A stretch of DNA of 64,000 nucleotides, taken from positions 1 to 64,000 of the forward strand of contig CAMWSS010000003.1 of assembly GCA_947177035.1 (NCBI GenBank), in the 5' to 3' direction. Every line of letters begins with the position of its first letter. Position 1 is the first letter of the stretch. Source of the stretch: an uncultured Porphyromonadaceae bacterium (GTDB lineage: Bacteria > Bacteroidota > Bacteroidia > Bacteroidales > Muribaculaceae). The notes beneath the pieces are model-generated. The model ran no database searches. It was not told where the DNA came from and was given only the letters and a program-made list of their open reading frames with translations. The translations under genes and the position numbers were made by a program. Of this stretch, positions 40,189 to 48,716 are shown piece by piece.

Positions 40189-41039
40189 CGGCGGCGGGAG
40201 ATTACGGCAAAACGCCGCCGCCCGTAAAGGTCGGCAGTGATTTCAACTTCGCTGAAACCCGACTCGGCTGCCAGAGCGACATAACACCCTGACTGGAGCG
40301 GATTTATCTCAAAGAACACCGCGCCGTCATCGGCCAGGTGAGAGGCGGCATAGCCAAGCACCGCGCGATAGAAGCGCAGCGGATCGCCGTCGGGCACAAA
40401 AAGCGCCAGCCCCGGCTCATGATCAAGCACATGCGGCTCCATAAGCGTCCGTTCGGACTCCATCACATATGGCGGGTTGCTGACGATCACATCGAATTGC
40501 CCGGCAGGCATCGAGCAGGCATCGAGCAGGTCGGCCCGGCGGAAGTCGACGCGGACTCCACTCGCAGCCGCATTTTCACGCGCCACCGCAAGCGCGGCGT
40601 CACTGACGTCGATGGCCGTGACGGCCGGAAAGCGCAGGCGTCGGGCAAGCGAGATGGCAATGCATCCGGAGCCTGTGCCGCAGTCGAGCAGGCGCAGGTC
40701 CGTTCTGTCACCACAGAAATCGGCTACCATATCGGCCAGCTGTTCTGTTTCCGGGCGCGGGATAAGCACGTCGGGCGTCACCTTGAGGGTGAGACCGCAG
40801 AAACGCGCATGGCCCATCACATACTGGATCGGCTCGCCGTTTTGCAGGCGCGTCAGTATGGCATCGATTTTCCCGGGAATGAACGGCGGCACGGCGGACT
40901 CCGCGCGAAGCACAGTTTCTACCGGAGTCAGGCGCATCACGTCTTCAAGGATGATGCGCTCCATGGCCGCCGCCTCGCCCGCGCCGAAACGGGGGGTCAG
41001 CGCCGAGCGTATGCCGTGCGACAATTCTCTGACAGTCAT
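40185..41039 (-). CDS. prmC: Peptide chain release factor N5-glutamine methyltransferase
   Basis: 284 aa. It methylates the Gln of the GGQ motif in release factors RF1/RF2. A helical N-terminal domain is followed by a class I SAM-dependent fold: DVLIPRPETEQL, LLDCGTGSGCIAISLA (SAM binding), AIDVSDAAL, and the catalytic NPPY in VIVSNPPYVMESE. It is first in the prmC-recX-comF run. No prfA is adjacent. Confidence 0.95.
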   Translation of the reverse strand: MTVRELSHGIRSALTPRFGAGEAAAMERIILEDVMRLTPVETVLRAESAVPPFIPGKIDAILTRLQNGEPIQYVMGHARFCGLTLKVTPDVLIPRPETEQLADMVADFCGDRTDLRLLDCGTGSGCIAISLARRLRFPAVTAIDVSDAALAVARENAAASGVRVDFRRADLLDACSMPAGQFDVIVSNPPYVMESERTLMEPHVLDHEPGLALFVPDGDPLRFYRAVLGYAASHLADDGAVFFEINPLQSGCYVALAAESGFSEVEITADLYGRRRFAVISRRR

Positions 41040-41076
41040 ATGCTATATCTGATACGTGTGGTGAAGGGCAAGGATA

Positions 41077-41111
41077 ATAAAAAAGCCGTCCTGATCTGAA
41101 TCCAGGCCGGC
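41077..41111 (-). terminator. Intrinsic terminator of the CCAD-repeat lipoprotein gene
   Basis: On the minus strand GCCGGCCTGG / CAGGACGGC stem with one bulge, followed by TTTTTTATT. Confidence 0.8.
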
Positions 41112-41135
41112 AATTTTTTTCTGCTAAGTTGTGAA

Positions 41136-41348
41136 TTATTCAGCAACTACGGTGCTGTCAGCGCAGCAAGCAGCAGTGTCAGCGCAGCAAGCGGCGGTGT
41201 CAGCGCAGCAAGCAGCTGAGTCAACCACTTCTTCGATCACTTCTACTTCAGTAGCAGCAGCTTCTTCGGTCTGAGCTTCCTTGTTGCCACCGCAGGCTAC
41301 GAGAGCAGCAGCCGATGCTACAGCGAGCATGAGAATGTACTTTTTCAT
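41136..41348 (-). CDS. Small lipoprotein with three Cys-Cys heptad repeats
   Basis: 70 aa. The signal peptide ends at Cys19 (AALVACGG), so it is lipid-anchored. An acidic linker rich in Glu and Ala is followed by three perfect seven-residue repeats, [ST]AACCAD (44-64), and a short tail. The repeats are also present in the DNA as three 21-bp units with a few silent changes. Vicinal cysteines with a nearby Asp suggest metal or heme binding, or redox buffering; this is inference. It is monocistronic, with a consensus promoter and an intrinsic terminator. I do not know the family. Confidence 0.8.
   Translation of the reverse strand: MKKYILMLAVASAAALVACGGNKEAQTEEAAATEVEVIEEVVDSAACCADTAACCADTAACCADSTVVAE
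41157..41219 (-). repeat. Three 21-bp in-frame tandem repeats encoding [ST]AACCAD
   Basis: Three copies of a 21-nt unit, differing at a few positions, in the coding strand of the small lipoprotein. Such repeats can expand or contract by slippage. Confidence 0.85.
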
Positions 41349-41400
41349 TTTGTTTTTAGTTTAATTGAGTATAACGTTATTTTGTGCTTCAAAAACGGTG

Positions 41401-41430
41401 CAAAGTTATGGCAAAAAAATGAACTTGCAA
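41401..41430 (-). promoter_or_regulatory. Promoter of the CCAD-repeat lipoprotein
   Basis: On the minus strand TTG (41428-41430), a 19-nt spacer and TAACTTTG (41401-41408). Leader is about 50 nt and AT-rich. Confidence 0.7.
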
Positions 41431-41515
41431 ACATTTTTTAGGATTTTTTTTGATTTTTAGCTAAAAAACGGATATTTTTCTTTATCTGCAAAGTTCAGAA
41501 TAGCCTTATCTGCCA

Positions 41516-42808
41516 CTATGTCAACACTTTCACTCTCACGCTTGCAATGCGGTGGGATGATATGTCAAGAATCAGGAAACGGCATCGGCCATATGCCAGG
41601 CTCTCTTTTTCTTTCGGGAAGTCTCCTTTGATGGCCAGAAGCATGCCTGCAAGTGTCTCGCAGTCTTCGGTCACGCCGGCAAAAGAGTCTTCATCCAGTC
41701 CGGTAATGCGGAAAAAGTCGTTGAGAAGCGTTTTTCCGTCAAAGACGTATGTGTCGTCAGGCAGCCGCCGATACGTCTGCTGCTCTTCGTCGTATTCGTC
41801 ATTGATGTCGCCGACAATCTCTTCAAGCACGTCTTCCAGAGTGACCACTCCCTGCGTTCCGCCGAATTCGTCGACCACGATGGCCATATGCACCTTGCGC
41901 CGGCGGAAGTCTTCGAGCAGGTCGTCGATCATACGCGATTCGGGGACGAAATATGCCTGGCGCAGGAGGCTCTGCCAGCGGAAGCCTTCGGGCCGTCCCT
42001 CGACATAGGGGAGGAGGTCGCGGCTGTAGAGCACGCCTTTTATGTTGTCCTGCGTCTGCTCATAGACCGGAATGCGCGCATAGCCGCTCTCGTTGACCAC
42101 CTCCATCACCGTTGAGAAGTCTGAGTCCATGTCGAGGTCGGTCATGTCGACGCGGGGCGTCATGATCTCGGAGGCGGTCGTGTCGCCGAATTTGAGGATT
42201 TCCTGAAGCATCTGGCGGTCGTCGCGCTTCTCCACGTCGTCGGTCAGTTCCAGCGCCTGGCTCAGCTCGTCGGCAGATATGTTATGAGGCTTTTTGGCAA
42301 CGACACGGTGCACGATCGATGAGCTGCGCACAAGCATCGATGCGGGCAGATATAGCAGCCTGACCAGAAAGGAGAGAGCGCCGGAGGCCATGTGAGCCCA
42401 CTTCAGCGGCCTGGTCTGGGCATATAGTTTGGGGAGTATCTCGCCAAACAGCAGAATCAGGAAGGTGAGGATGACCGATTGCAGGATGAAGCTCAGCACC
42501 GCGCCCATGCCCGAGAAGACAGGGCCAAGGGCAAAGTTGGTGAGCACGACTATGGTCACGTTGACAAGGTTGTTGGCGATGAGGATCGTTGCGAGCAGCC
42601 GCTCCGGATTCGCGAGCAGCCGGCGCACCGCGGCGTTGCGGTCGGCCGAGTCATGTTCCCGGTCATCATCATCGAGTGCGTCGGGCGAAAGGGAGAAAAA
42701 GGCTATTTCACTTCCCGACACGAAGCCGGAAGCCGCCAGCGCCATAATGGCTACGACAAGCGCCACGATCTGCGTGGCATTCAGATATAAAAAAGGGTCA
42801 GGGTCCAT
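41516..42808 (-). CDS. gldE: GldE/CorC-type CNNM transmembrane protein with CBS pair
   Basis: 430 aa. An N-terminal CNNM (DUF21) membrane domain with four hydrophobic segments (ALVVAIMALAASGFVSGSEIAFF; VLSFILQSVILTFLILLFGEILPK) is followed by two CBS motifs (EIMTPRVDMTDL; FGGTQGVVTLEDVLEEIVG) and a C-terminal CorC_HlyC domain. Proteins of this type are linked to Mg/Co efflux; the Bacteroidetes branch includes GldE, a homolog found with gliding/type IX secretion genes. The specific GldE name is from family resemblance. A perfect promoter is only about 8 nt from the ATG's predicted transcript start. Confidence 0.85.
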   Translation of the reverse strand: MDPDPFLYLNATQIVALVVAIMALAASGFVSGSEIAFFSLSPDALDDDDREHDSADRNAAVRRLLANPERLLATILIANNLVNVTIVVLTNFALGPVFSGMGAVLSFILQSVILTFLILLFGEILPKLYAQTRPLKWAHMASGALSFLVRLLYLPASMLVRSSSIVHRVVAKKPHNISADELSQALELTDDVEKRDDRQMLQEILKFGDTTASEIMTPRVDMTDLDMDSDFSTVMEVVNESGYARIPVYEQTQDNIKGVLYSRDLLPYVEGRPEGFRWQSLLRQAYFVPESRMIDDLLEDFRRRKVHMAIVVDEFGGTQGVVTLEDVLEEIVGDINDEYDEEQQTYRRLPDDTYVFDGKTLLNDFFRITGLDEDSFAGVTEDCETLAGMLLAIKGDFPKEKESLAYGRCRFLILDISSHRIASVRVKVLT

Positions 42809-42818
42809 AAATCAACCG

Positions 42819-42849
42819 CAAATTTAGCACTTTTTCCGCATTCTGCCAA
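42819..42849 (-). promoter_or_regulatory. Promoter of the gldE-like gene
   Basis: On the minus strand TTG (42847-42849), a 20-nt spacer and TAAATTTG (42819-42826). The ATG is at 42806-42808, so the leader is under 10 nt. Confidence 0.7.
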
Positions 42850-42887
42850 AAATGCGGCATCGCCCCCGGCAATGGCCGGAGGCGATG
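42848..42887 (-). terminator. Intrinsic terminator of pyrH
   Basis: Minus-strand stem CATCGCC..CCGG / CCGG..GGCGATG followed by GCATTTTTGG. The T run overlaps the -33 element of the gldE-like promoter. Confidence 0.7.
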
Positions 42888-42914
42888 GATCGGTTACGGG
42901 TCGGAAGCGTATGT

Positions 42915-43625
42915 TCAGTAAACGAGGGTGCCGATCGGCTCGCCCGAGAGGACTTTGGCGAGATTTCCCGGAGTGTCCATGTCGAACACGATGATCGGCA
43001 GGTGATTTTCCTTGCACATGGCGGTGGCCGTGAGGTCCATCACCTTGAGACCGCGCTGATAGACTTCGTCGTAGGTGATTGAGTCGAACTTTGTGGCCGA
43101 CGGGTCTTTTTCAGGGTCGGCGGTGTAGATGCCGTCGACGCGTGTTCCTTTGAGCATCACGTCGGCCTCGACTTCCACTCCGCGGAGCGAGGCGCCGGTG
43201 TCGGTGGTGAAGAAGGGATTACCGGTGCCTCCGCTGAGAATGGCCACTTTGCCGGCACGCATTGCGTCGATGGCGCGCCATTTCGAGTAGTGGTGGCCTA
43301 TGGGGTGCATGGCTATGGCAGTGAGCACTTCGGCCGGCTGTCCGACTGATTCGAGCGCAGAGCTGAGAGCCAGCGAGTTGATCACAGTGGCGAGCATACC
43401 CATCTGGTCGCCCTTGACTCTGTCGAAGCCCTGCGAGGCGCCTTTGAGTCCGCGGAATATGTTGCCTCCGCCGATGACGATGGCCACTTCGATGCCGGAG
43501 CGCACAGCTTCAGCGATCTGGAGGGCATACTGGTTAAGACGGGTGGTGTCTATTCCGTGGCCTGAGCCGGCGGCGAGTGACTCGCCGCTCAGCTTCAGAA
43601 GCACACGTTTGAATTTACGCTCCAT
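42915..43625 (-). CDS. pyrH: UMP kinase
   Basis: 236 aa. Hexameric amino-acid-kinase-fold enzyme phosphorylating UMP to UDP. Motifs: RVLLKLSGESLAAGSG (phosphate loop), VIGGGNIFRG, GNPFFTTDTGASLRG and DGIYTADPEKDPSA. It lies 7 nt downstream of the OmpA/TPR lipoprotein gene and is probably cotranscribed with it. The common Bacteroidetes neighbour frr is about 16 kb away here. Confidence 0.96.
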   Translation of the reverse strand: MERKFKRVLLKLSGESLAAGSGHGIDTTRLNQYALQIAEAVRSGIEVAIVIGGGNIFRGLKGASQGFDRVKGDQMGMLATVINSLALSSALESVGQPAEVLTAIAMHPIGHHYSKWRAIDAMRAGKVAILSGGTGNPFFTTDTGASLRGVEVEADVMLKGTRVDGIYTADPEKDPSATKFDSITYDEVYQRGLKVMDLTATAMCKENHLPIIVFDMDTPGNLAKVLSGEPIGTLVY

Positions 43626-43632
43626 ATCGGGA

Positions 43633-45312
43633 TCAGAGTACTGAAGAGATGTTGAAGCGCGAGAACTCGAGGTCGTTGCGGGCGCGATCGGCCATTGTGC
43701 GGTCGAGTCTGATCGACTGACGCAGGTTGGTGAGGATCATCGCTTCGTTGTTTGTGCGGGCGCCGAGCACAGCCATTATATAATAGGTGTAGGCGTCGGG
43801 GTTGGAGATGGCGGCAAGAGTCTTCTTGGCACCGGAATAGTCCTTGGTGAGGATCTGGGCCACGGCGGCATTGTTGGAGTTGACGCCTTCGAGCGCACGG
43901 GCAGCAGCGACGTTGTCGCCCTGTTTGAGATAGTAGACGCCGAGAGCTTCGCCGAGTTCGGGAGCGGCGGCGGCATTGCCGAAGCGGCTCTGGGCACCTT
44001 CATAGTTGGCGTCGATCATGTCTACCAGGCCGAGGTTCATCTGGGGTTCGGCAGCGGCCGGGGCAAGGCGTGCGGCCTGGGCGAAGCATTCGCGTGCGGC
44101 GGCATAGTCACCGGCGCGATACTGGCAGAGGCCGACGTTGTTGAATGTGCGGTAGTCGGTGGGATAGAGTTCGGCAGCGGTGGAGTAGATCTGCACTTTT
44201 TCGTCGTTGCTGTCGGTGAGAGTGGCGAGGTAGAGCAGTTCGTCGACGCTGAGTTCGGAGGGGTTGGAGCGATATGCCGCACGGATTTCGTCGTCGCTCT
44301 TGCCGATCACGTTGATTTTGGCGCTGATGCGCGAGTAGCGCAGCTGCGGCAGGATCTCTTCGGCCAGCTGTTCGAATACGTTGGTGAGGTTGCGCAGTTC
44401 ACGGTCGCGGACATCGGGATCCTTATACATTTGCAGCACACTGAGGATAAGGTCTTTGTCCTGGATGTTGCTGGCTTCGACCAGACGTTTGAAACCGTCC
44501 CAGTCTTCGGGGGTGAAATCGGCGGTAAGTTCACCGAACGATTTGCCCTTGAGCTGCTTGTTCATGTAGTCGACGGTTGTCTTTTCGCGTTTTTCGGCAA
44601 GCTTGGTGTTGAATTCCATTGTGCCGTCGGGCGAAGCGTATGAACGGATGTTGATCTCCTCGATCTCGCGACGGGAGTCAGCGCTTGCTTCGTCGATCTG
44701 CTTGTGGAGGTTGGTCACGGCCTCTGTGCGCAGCTGGTTGTCGCGGATGTTTGCCTGGTTGATCAGGAACATGATGTCGGCGTCATATTTTTCGGCGATC
44801 ACGCGCTGGAATTTATCGGCGCCGAGGGCGGGGTTGACAGAGCCGACAGTGGCGAGAGTGGCGGTTGCGACCACGCCGTTAGCGACTGTCACGCGGGGGA
44901 GGACATAGGTTTTTGAACCTTGAACCACGTTGAAGGCCAGTTCGAGGTTGCTGTGTGCCATCTCAGGGGTGTAGGCCACTTTGACGGGAATTGTCACCGC
45001 GCCGCCTTTTTCATAGGAGATGGTCGGGTTGTTGCCGCGCACTTTCTCACCCTGGAAGGTGTATGACGCGGAAGCGGCTTCGCCACCCTGCCATGCGACA
45101 TAGGGGGTGACGGTCACCACGGCGTTTTTGCGGAAATATTTGGCGGGAATGCGGGCCGACACTGTGGCGGGAACGTTTTCGCCGACAACTTCGAGTGGAT
45201 TGGGGTTGACTGTGAAATAGTCAGCTTTCATCTGCCCGAGCTTTTTTGAGCAGCCGGTGGTGAGGGTCATGGCTGCTGCCAGGGCAAGAGTGATAGAGAT
45301 TTTGCTGTTCAT
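43633..45312 (-). CDS. OmpA-like / TPR lipoprotein
   Basis: 559 aa. The lipoprotein signal ends at Cys21 (LTTGCSKK). A beta-rich N-terminal part (~30-170) is followed by an OmpA-like stretch (IEEINIRSYASPDGTMEFNTKLAEKR motif region, ~215-250) and several TPR units in the C-terminal half (ELYPTDYRTFNNVGLCQYRAG, DYAAARECFAQAARLAP). The architecture suggests an outer-membrane lipoprotein that contacts peptidoglycan and partner proteins. Large OmpA/TPR lipoproteins of this kind are abundant in Bacteroidales envelopes. The specific role is unknown. Confidence 0.82.
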   Translation of the reverse strand: MNSKISITLALAAAMTLTTGCSKKLGQMKADYFTVNPNPLEVVGENVPATVSARIPAKYFRKNAVVTVTPYVAWQGGEAASASYTFQGEKVRGNNPTISYEKGGAVTIPVKVAYTPEMAHSNLELAFNVVQGSKTYVLPRVTVANGVVATATLATVGSVNPALGADKFQRVIAEKYDADIMFLINQANIRDNQLRTEAVTNLHKQIDEASADSRREIEEINIRSYASPDGTMEFNTKLAEKREKTTVDYMNKQLKGKSFGELTADFTPEDWDGFKRLVEASNIQDKDLILSVLQMYKDPDVRDRELRNLTNVFEQLAEEILPQLRYSRISAKINVIGKSDDEIRAAYRSNPSELSVDELLYLATLTDSNDEKVQIYSTAAELYPTDYRTFNNVGLCQYRAGDYAAARECFAQAARLAPAAAEPQMNLGLVDMIDANYEGAQSRFGNAAAAPELGEALGVYYLKQGDNVAAARALEGVNSNNAAVAQILTKDYSGAKKTLAAISNPDAYTYYIMAVLGARTNNEAMILTNLRQSIRLDRTMADRARNDLEFSRFNISSVL

Positions 45313-45359
45313 TTTTTACGATGGATGAATGATTTGATGTAGTAATTATTAACTGCCTG

Positions 45360-45367
45360 CAAATTTA
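45360..45367 (-). promoter_or_regulatory. -7 element for the OmpA/TPR lipoprotein gene
   Basis: TAAATTTG on the minus strand, about 48 nt before the ATG; no clear -33. Confidence 0.5.
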
Positions 45368-45526
45368 GCAATAATTTTTGAGTCGCATCACATAATAACC
45401 GATTAAAGTGAGTCATCATCCGGCTTGTTCATTCAGTTTTCAGGGTTTGCATGTCAGCACTCGGCCTGAAGATGATTTTTTTTGAGGAAATTTCATTTTT
45501 TTAAGTGCGGTTCGGAGATTTGTGCG

Positions 45527-45534
45527 TAACTTTG
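45527..45534 (+). promoter_or_regulatory. -7 element for purF
   Basis: TAACTTTG, about 40 nt before the ATG at 45575; no TTG at the expected -33 position. Confidence 0.5.
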
Positions 45535-45574
45535 CACTTTCATTTCCAACATCAGATACAAAGTAACAGATCTT

Positions 45575-46987
45575 ATGGGAGGTTTCTTTGGGGTCGCCGC
45601 CAAGCATAGTTGCCGCGCCGACCTGTTTTATGGAGTTGATTACAACTCCCATCTTGGCACCCGTCGCGCGGGTATGGCCACTTATGACTCGGCAGAGCAT
45701 CGTTTCTGCCGTTCGATCCACAGCCTTGAAAGCACATATTTCCGGACAAAATTCGAGGCTGAGCTTCCGAAGTTTAAAGGCGACACCGGCATCGGCGTGA
45801 TCAGCGACACCGATCCGCAGCCCATTATCATCAATTCCCATCTTGGCAAATATGCGATAGTCACCGTAGCCAAGATCAGCAACATCGACGCGCTTGAGCG
45901 CGAGCTGCTGGACGCGGGAGTCCATTTCGGAGAGCTGAGCGGCGGAGTGACCAATCAGACGGAGCTTGTGGCTCTGCTGATCAACCGCGGGCGCACGTTT
46001 ACGGAAGGCATCGAGAACGTGTACAACAAGATCAAAGGGTCATGCTCGATGCTGATCCTGACAGAACACAATTCCATCATCGCCGCGCGCGACAGACTCG
46101 GGCGCACCCCGATCGTGCTCGGACACAAGGACGGCGCCTATGCCGCCACGTCGGAAACGACGGCGTTTCCCAATCTGGAGTTCGAGCCGCTGCGCGATCT
46201 TGGCCCCGGCGAGATCGTGGAGTTCACGGCCGACGGAGTGAACGTGTTGCGCGAGCCTGGCGAAGAGATGCAGATTTGTTCGTTTCTGTGGGTATATTAC
46301 GGCTTCCCCACTTCATGCTATGAAGGGAAAAACGTGGAAGAAATGCGTTTCGACACCGGCTTCATCATGGGCCAGAAAGACGACACTCCGGTTGACTGCG
46401 CATGCGGCATACCTGACTCCGGCGTCGGCATGGCGCTGGGCTATGCGGCCGGCAAGGGCGTACCCTATCGCCGCTGCATATCGAAGTACACTCCCACATG
46501 GCCGCGCAGTTTCACTCCCAGCGACCAGTCCATGCGCAATCTGGTGGCCAAGATGAAACTGGTGCCCAACCGCGCCATGCTGTCGGGCAAGCGCGCGCTG
46601 TTCTGCGACGACTCGATAGTGCGCGGCACCCAGCTCAACGACAACGTGAAAGAGCTGTTCAGATACGGCGCCAAGGAGGTGCACATGCGCATCGCCTGCC
46701 CCCCGCTCATCTATGGATGCCGCTATGTCGGCTTCACGTCTTCGAAAAGCGACATGGAGCTGCTGACCCGCCGCATCATCGGCGAGCTTGAAGGCGATCC
46801 CGACAAGAATCTGGAAGAATATGCCCGCACAGGTTCACCGCAATATTGCGCGATGGTTGAGAAGATTCGCCAGCGCTTCAATCTGACGTCGCTGAAGTTC
46901 AATACCATTGAAACCCTGATCGAGGCCATCGGCCTGCCAAAGTGCAAAGTGTGCACACACTGCTTCGACGGAACCGGCCGCGGCTGA
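45575..46987 (+). CDS. purF: Amidophosphoribosyltransferase-like protein lacking the N-terminal catalytic Cys
   Basis: 470 aa. The first step of purine synthesis converts PRPP and glutamine to phosphoribosylamine. The N-terminal Ntn-type glutaminase domain reads MGGFFGVAAKHSC, where canonical PurF has MCG with Cys1 as nucleophile; here that residue is Gly. The rest of the domain is kept (NSHLGTRRAG, GDTGIGVISD, GGVTNQTELVALL). The phosphoribosyltransferase half has ALFCDDSIVRGTQL (PRPP loop). The C-terminus ends CKVCTHCFDG, a cluster of cysteines. The MGGFFG form is, to my knowledge, normal in Bacteroidales, so it may use ammonia or be a paralog with another role. Confidence 0.88.
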   Translation: MGGFFGVAAKHSCRADLFYGVDYNSHLGTRRAGMATYDSAEHRFCRSIHSLESTYFRTKFEAELPKFKGDTGIGVISDTDPQPIIINSHLGKYAIVTVAKISNIDALERELLDAGVHFGELSGGVTNQTELVALLINRGRTFTEGIENVYNKIKGSCSMLILTEHNSIIAARDRLGRTPIVLGHKDGAYAATSETTAFPNLEFEPLRDLGPGEIVEFTADGVNVLREPGEEMQICSFLWVYYGFPTSCYEGKNVEEMRFDTGFIMGQKDDTPVDCACGIPDSGVGMALGYAAGKGVPYRRCISKYTPTWPRSFTPSDQSMRNLVAKMKLVPNRAMLSGKRALFCDDSIVRGTQLNDNVKELFRYGAKEVHMRIACPPLIYGCRYVGFTSSKSDMELLTRRIIGELEGDPDKNLEEYARTGSPQYCAMVEKIRQRFNLTSLKFNTIETLIEAIGLPKCKVCTHCFDGTGRG

Positions 46988-47036
46988 TTTAACCATTATT
47001 AACACAGTTAAAGACTCTTATCCAGCAGAAAAAGAG

Positions 47037-47044
47037 TAACTTTG
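47037..47044 (+). promoter_or_regulatory. -7 element of the rplU-rpmA promoter
   Basis: TAACTTTG; leader is about 95 nt and GC-rich with potential hairpins (GGGC...GCCC segments), which could serve ribosomal-protein feedback (speculative). Confidence 0.5.
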
Positions 47045-47142
47045 CACCCGCAAAATCATATTTATTTCGCCCGGGCCGACCAAGCAGGCGGCATAGCGCA
47101 GCCTCGCCCGACGAAGCTAACCATCTACACCTAACCAAACTA

Positions 47143-47463
47143 ATGTACGTTATCGTAGAAATCCAGGGCCAGCAGTTCAAAGCTGAAAAGGACAAGTTCC
47201 TTTATGTCCACTATCTCGGCGACAACGCCGCAGAAGGCTCCACAGTGGAGTTTGACCGCGTGCTTCTCGTTGACGCCGACGGTGCCGTGAAAGTCGGCGC
47301 TCCCACCGTTGAAGGCGCAAAAGTCGTTTGCGAAGTAAAGCGTCAGCTTGTCAAGGGCGACAAAGTCATCGTCTTCAAGAAAAAACGCCGCAAAGGCTAT
47401 CGCCGCAAAAACGGCCATCGCCAGTGCTTCACTCAGGTAGTGATCAAAGACATTGTTGCATAA
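47143..47463 (+). CDS. rplU: 50S ribosomal protein L21
   Basis: 106 aa. Begins [19 protein letters not shown] and carries the basic RNA-binding segment [16 protein letters not shown] typical of L21. First gene of the classical rplU-rpmA pair, 25 nt before L27. Confidence 0.97.
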   Translation: MYVIVEIQGQQFKAEKDKFLYVHYLGDNAAEGSTVEFDRVLLVDADGAVKVGAPTVEGAKVVCEVKRQLVKGDKVIVFKKKRRKGYRRKNGHRQCFTQVVIKDIVA

Positions 47464-47488
47464 CTCTTAAACCCCAAGTTAGTAAGAA

Positions 47489-47752
47489 ATGGCACATAAG
47501 AAAGGTGTCGGCAGTTCAAAGAACGGCCGCGAATCAGAAAGCAAACGACTCGGAGTTAAGATTTTTGGCGGCCAGTTCTGCAAGGCCGGCAACATCCTGA
47601 AGCGTCAGCGTGGCACCGTTCACCATCCCGGTCTGAACGTTGGCATCGGCAAGGACCACACCCTCTATGCTCTTGTAGACGGCACCGTCCTGTTCACCGA
47701 AGGCCGCAACGGACGTCGCTTCATCAACGTGACTCCCGTGGCTGAGGCATAA
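47489..47752 (+). CDS. rpmA: 50S ribosomal protein L27
   Basis: 87 aa. Begins [22 protein letters not shown], the standard L27 N-terminus that reaches the peptidyl-transferase centre; there is no cleavable extension as in Firmicutes. [23 protein letters not shown] is the family core. Confidence 0.97.
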   Translation: MAHKKGVGSSKNGRESESKRLGVKIFGGQFCKAGNILKRQRGTVHHPGLNVGIGKDHTLYALVDGTVLFTEGRNGRRFINVTPVAEA

Positions 47753-47784
47753 GCTTCGCCACCGCAACACAAAACCTATTACAC

Positions 47785-47836
47785 GCCGCAGGGCGCGACC
47801 GATCGGTCGCGCCCTGCCTGCGTTTGCTGCGGCGTC
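47785..47836 (+). terminator. Terminator after rpmA
   Basis: A 13-bp perfect stem GCAGGGCGCGACC / GGTCGCGCCCTGC (47788-47800 / 47805-47817) with a GATC loop, nested in a wider GCCGCAG/CTGCGGC pairing. Another small GC hairpin follows. Confidence 0.75.
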
Positions 47837-47934
47837 CGCCCGGCGGGCGGCTCTCTTTATCGTGTCGGTTGCTCACGGTGATATTTCAGCATCTCCACGA
47901 AAAGATAATGCCGCGACACATAAATCCGGATTCT

Positions 47935-48173
47935 TCAATAACTGACTTTGCTTACCGAGATTCTACCGTCGGGACTCATGATCCGGCGTATATAAAAACC
48001 AGAGGGAATAACATCGGGCGAAAACTCAGAAATATCGCCTTTGAAAACTGTGATTCCCTGAAGTGTCAGCAATTCGACACTCTGCGCGGCTTGCATCCGT
48101 CGGCATCCACTGTCGCATATGACGTGCTCAGCCCCAAAACGGCCACGCCCAGAAGCATGATGAAACGGCACAT
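47935..48173 (-). pseudogene. Signal peptide plus sorting-domain remnant, split by a frameshift
   Basis: Too short and broken for the ORF track. Three nt after the carbonic anhydrase stop, an ATG (48173) opens a 35-codon frame with a good signal peptide (MCRFIMLLGVAVLGLSTSYA) that stops at 48066. In another frame, 48096-47935 encodes SVELLTLQGITVFKG, then VIPSGFYIRRI and SPDGRISVSKVSY, the pattern of a type IX secretion C-terminal domain. One frameshift would join them into a mini-protein of about 80 aa. It may be a deletion remnant, a real small exported protein with a sequence error, or a programmed shift. Confidence 0.55.
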
Positions 48174-48176
48174 GGT

Positions 48177-48716
48177 TCAGATTTTCGAGAGAGCGCCGGT
48201 GACGGAGTCCATGATGTAGCCGGCGACGCGCACGTCTTTGGCCATCAGTGGGTGATTGCGTATCAGATCGACGGTTTCGGCCACGGCATCGGCCGTGTCG
48301 GTGAATCCGTGCAGCCAACCGTTGAGGTCTATGCCGCAGTGGCGCATCAGCGATATGTGCTCTTCGTCGACTCCACGCCCGCGCATCAGCTGGAGCATCT
48401 CTTCGGCATCCATGTCCTGCACGCCGCATCCGGTGTGGCCAATGACCATGATCTCGTCGACTCCGAGTTCATAGACGGCCACAAGGAGCGATCGCATTGT
48501 GCTGTCGAAGGGGTTGGTGATGGTTCCGCCGGCGTTTTTTATCATTTTGACATCGCCGTTTCTGAGACCGAGGGCCGCTGGAAGCAGTTCGACAAGGCGA
48601 GTGTCCATGCAGGTCACGATAGCGATGCGTTTGTCGGGATATTTTGAAGTGGCGAAGCGTTCGTAGCCTTTGGAGGCCACGAATTCGCGGTTGTATTGAA
48701 GCAGTTCGTCAATCAT
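48177..48716 (-). CDS. Beta-class carbonic anhydrase
   Basis: 179 aa. It hydrates CO2 to bicarbonate. Zinc-site residues are present: CMDTR (Cys36 and the Asp38/Arg40 dyad) and HTGCG (His94, Cys97). Length matches the short bacterial beta-CA form. The ATG overlaps the stop of the sialic-acid fusion gene by 4 nt, so it is the tail of the nan operon by position, although the pathway gives no obvious reason for this. Confidence 0.92.
   Translation of the reverse strand: MIDELLQYNREFVASKGYERFATSKYPDKRIAIVTCMDTRLVELLPAALGLRNGDVKMIKNAGGTITNPFDSTMRSLLVAVYELGVDEIMVIGHTGCGVQDMDAEEMLQLMRGRGVDEEHISLMRHCGIDLNGWLHGFTDTADAVAETVDLIRNHPLMAKDVRVAGYIMDSVTGALSKI

Noticed and set aside
47045-47142. L21 leader riboregulator
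   Set aside because: Some GC pairing is possible, but I could not draw a convincing conserved structure by eye.
47824-48219. 131-aa plus-strand ORF after rpmA
   Set aside because: It starts in the terminator hairpin and covers, in antisense, the signal-peptide/sorting-domain remnant and the carbonic anhydrase end.
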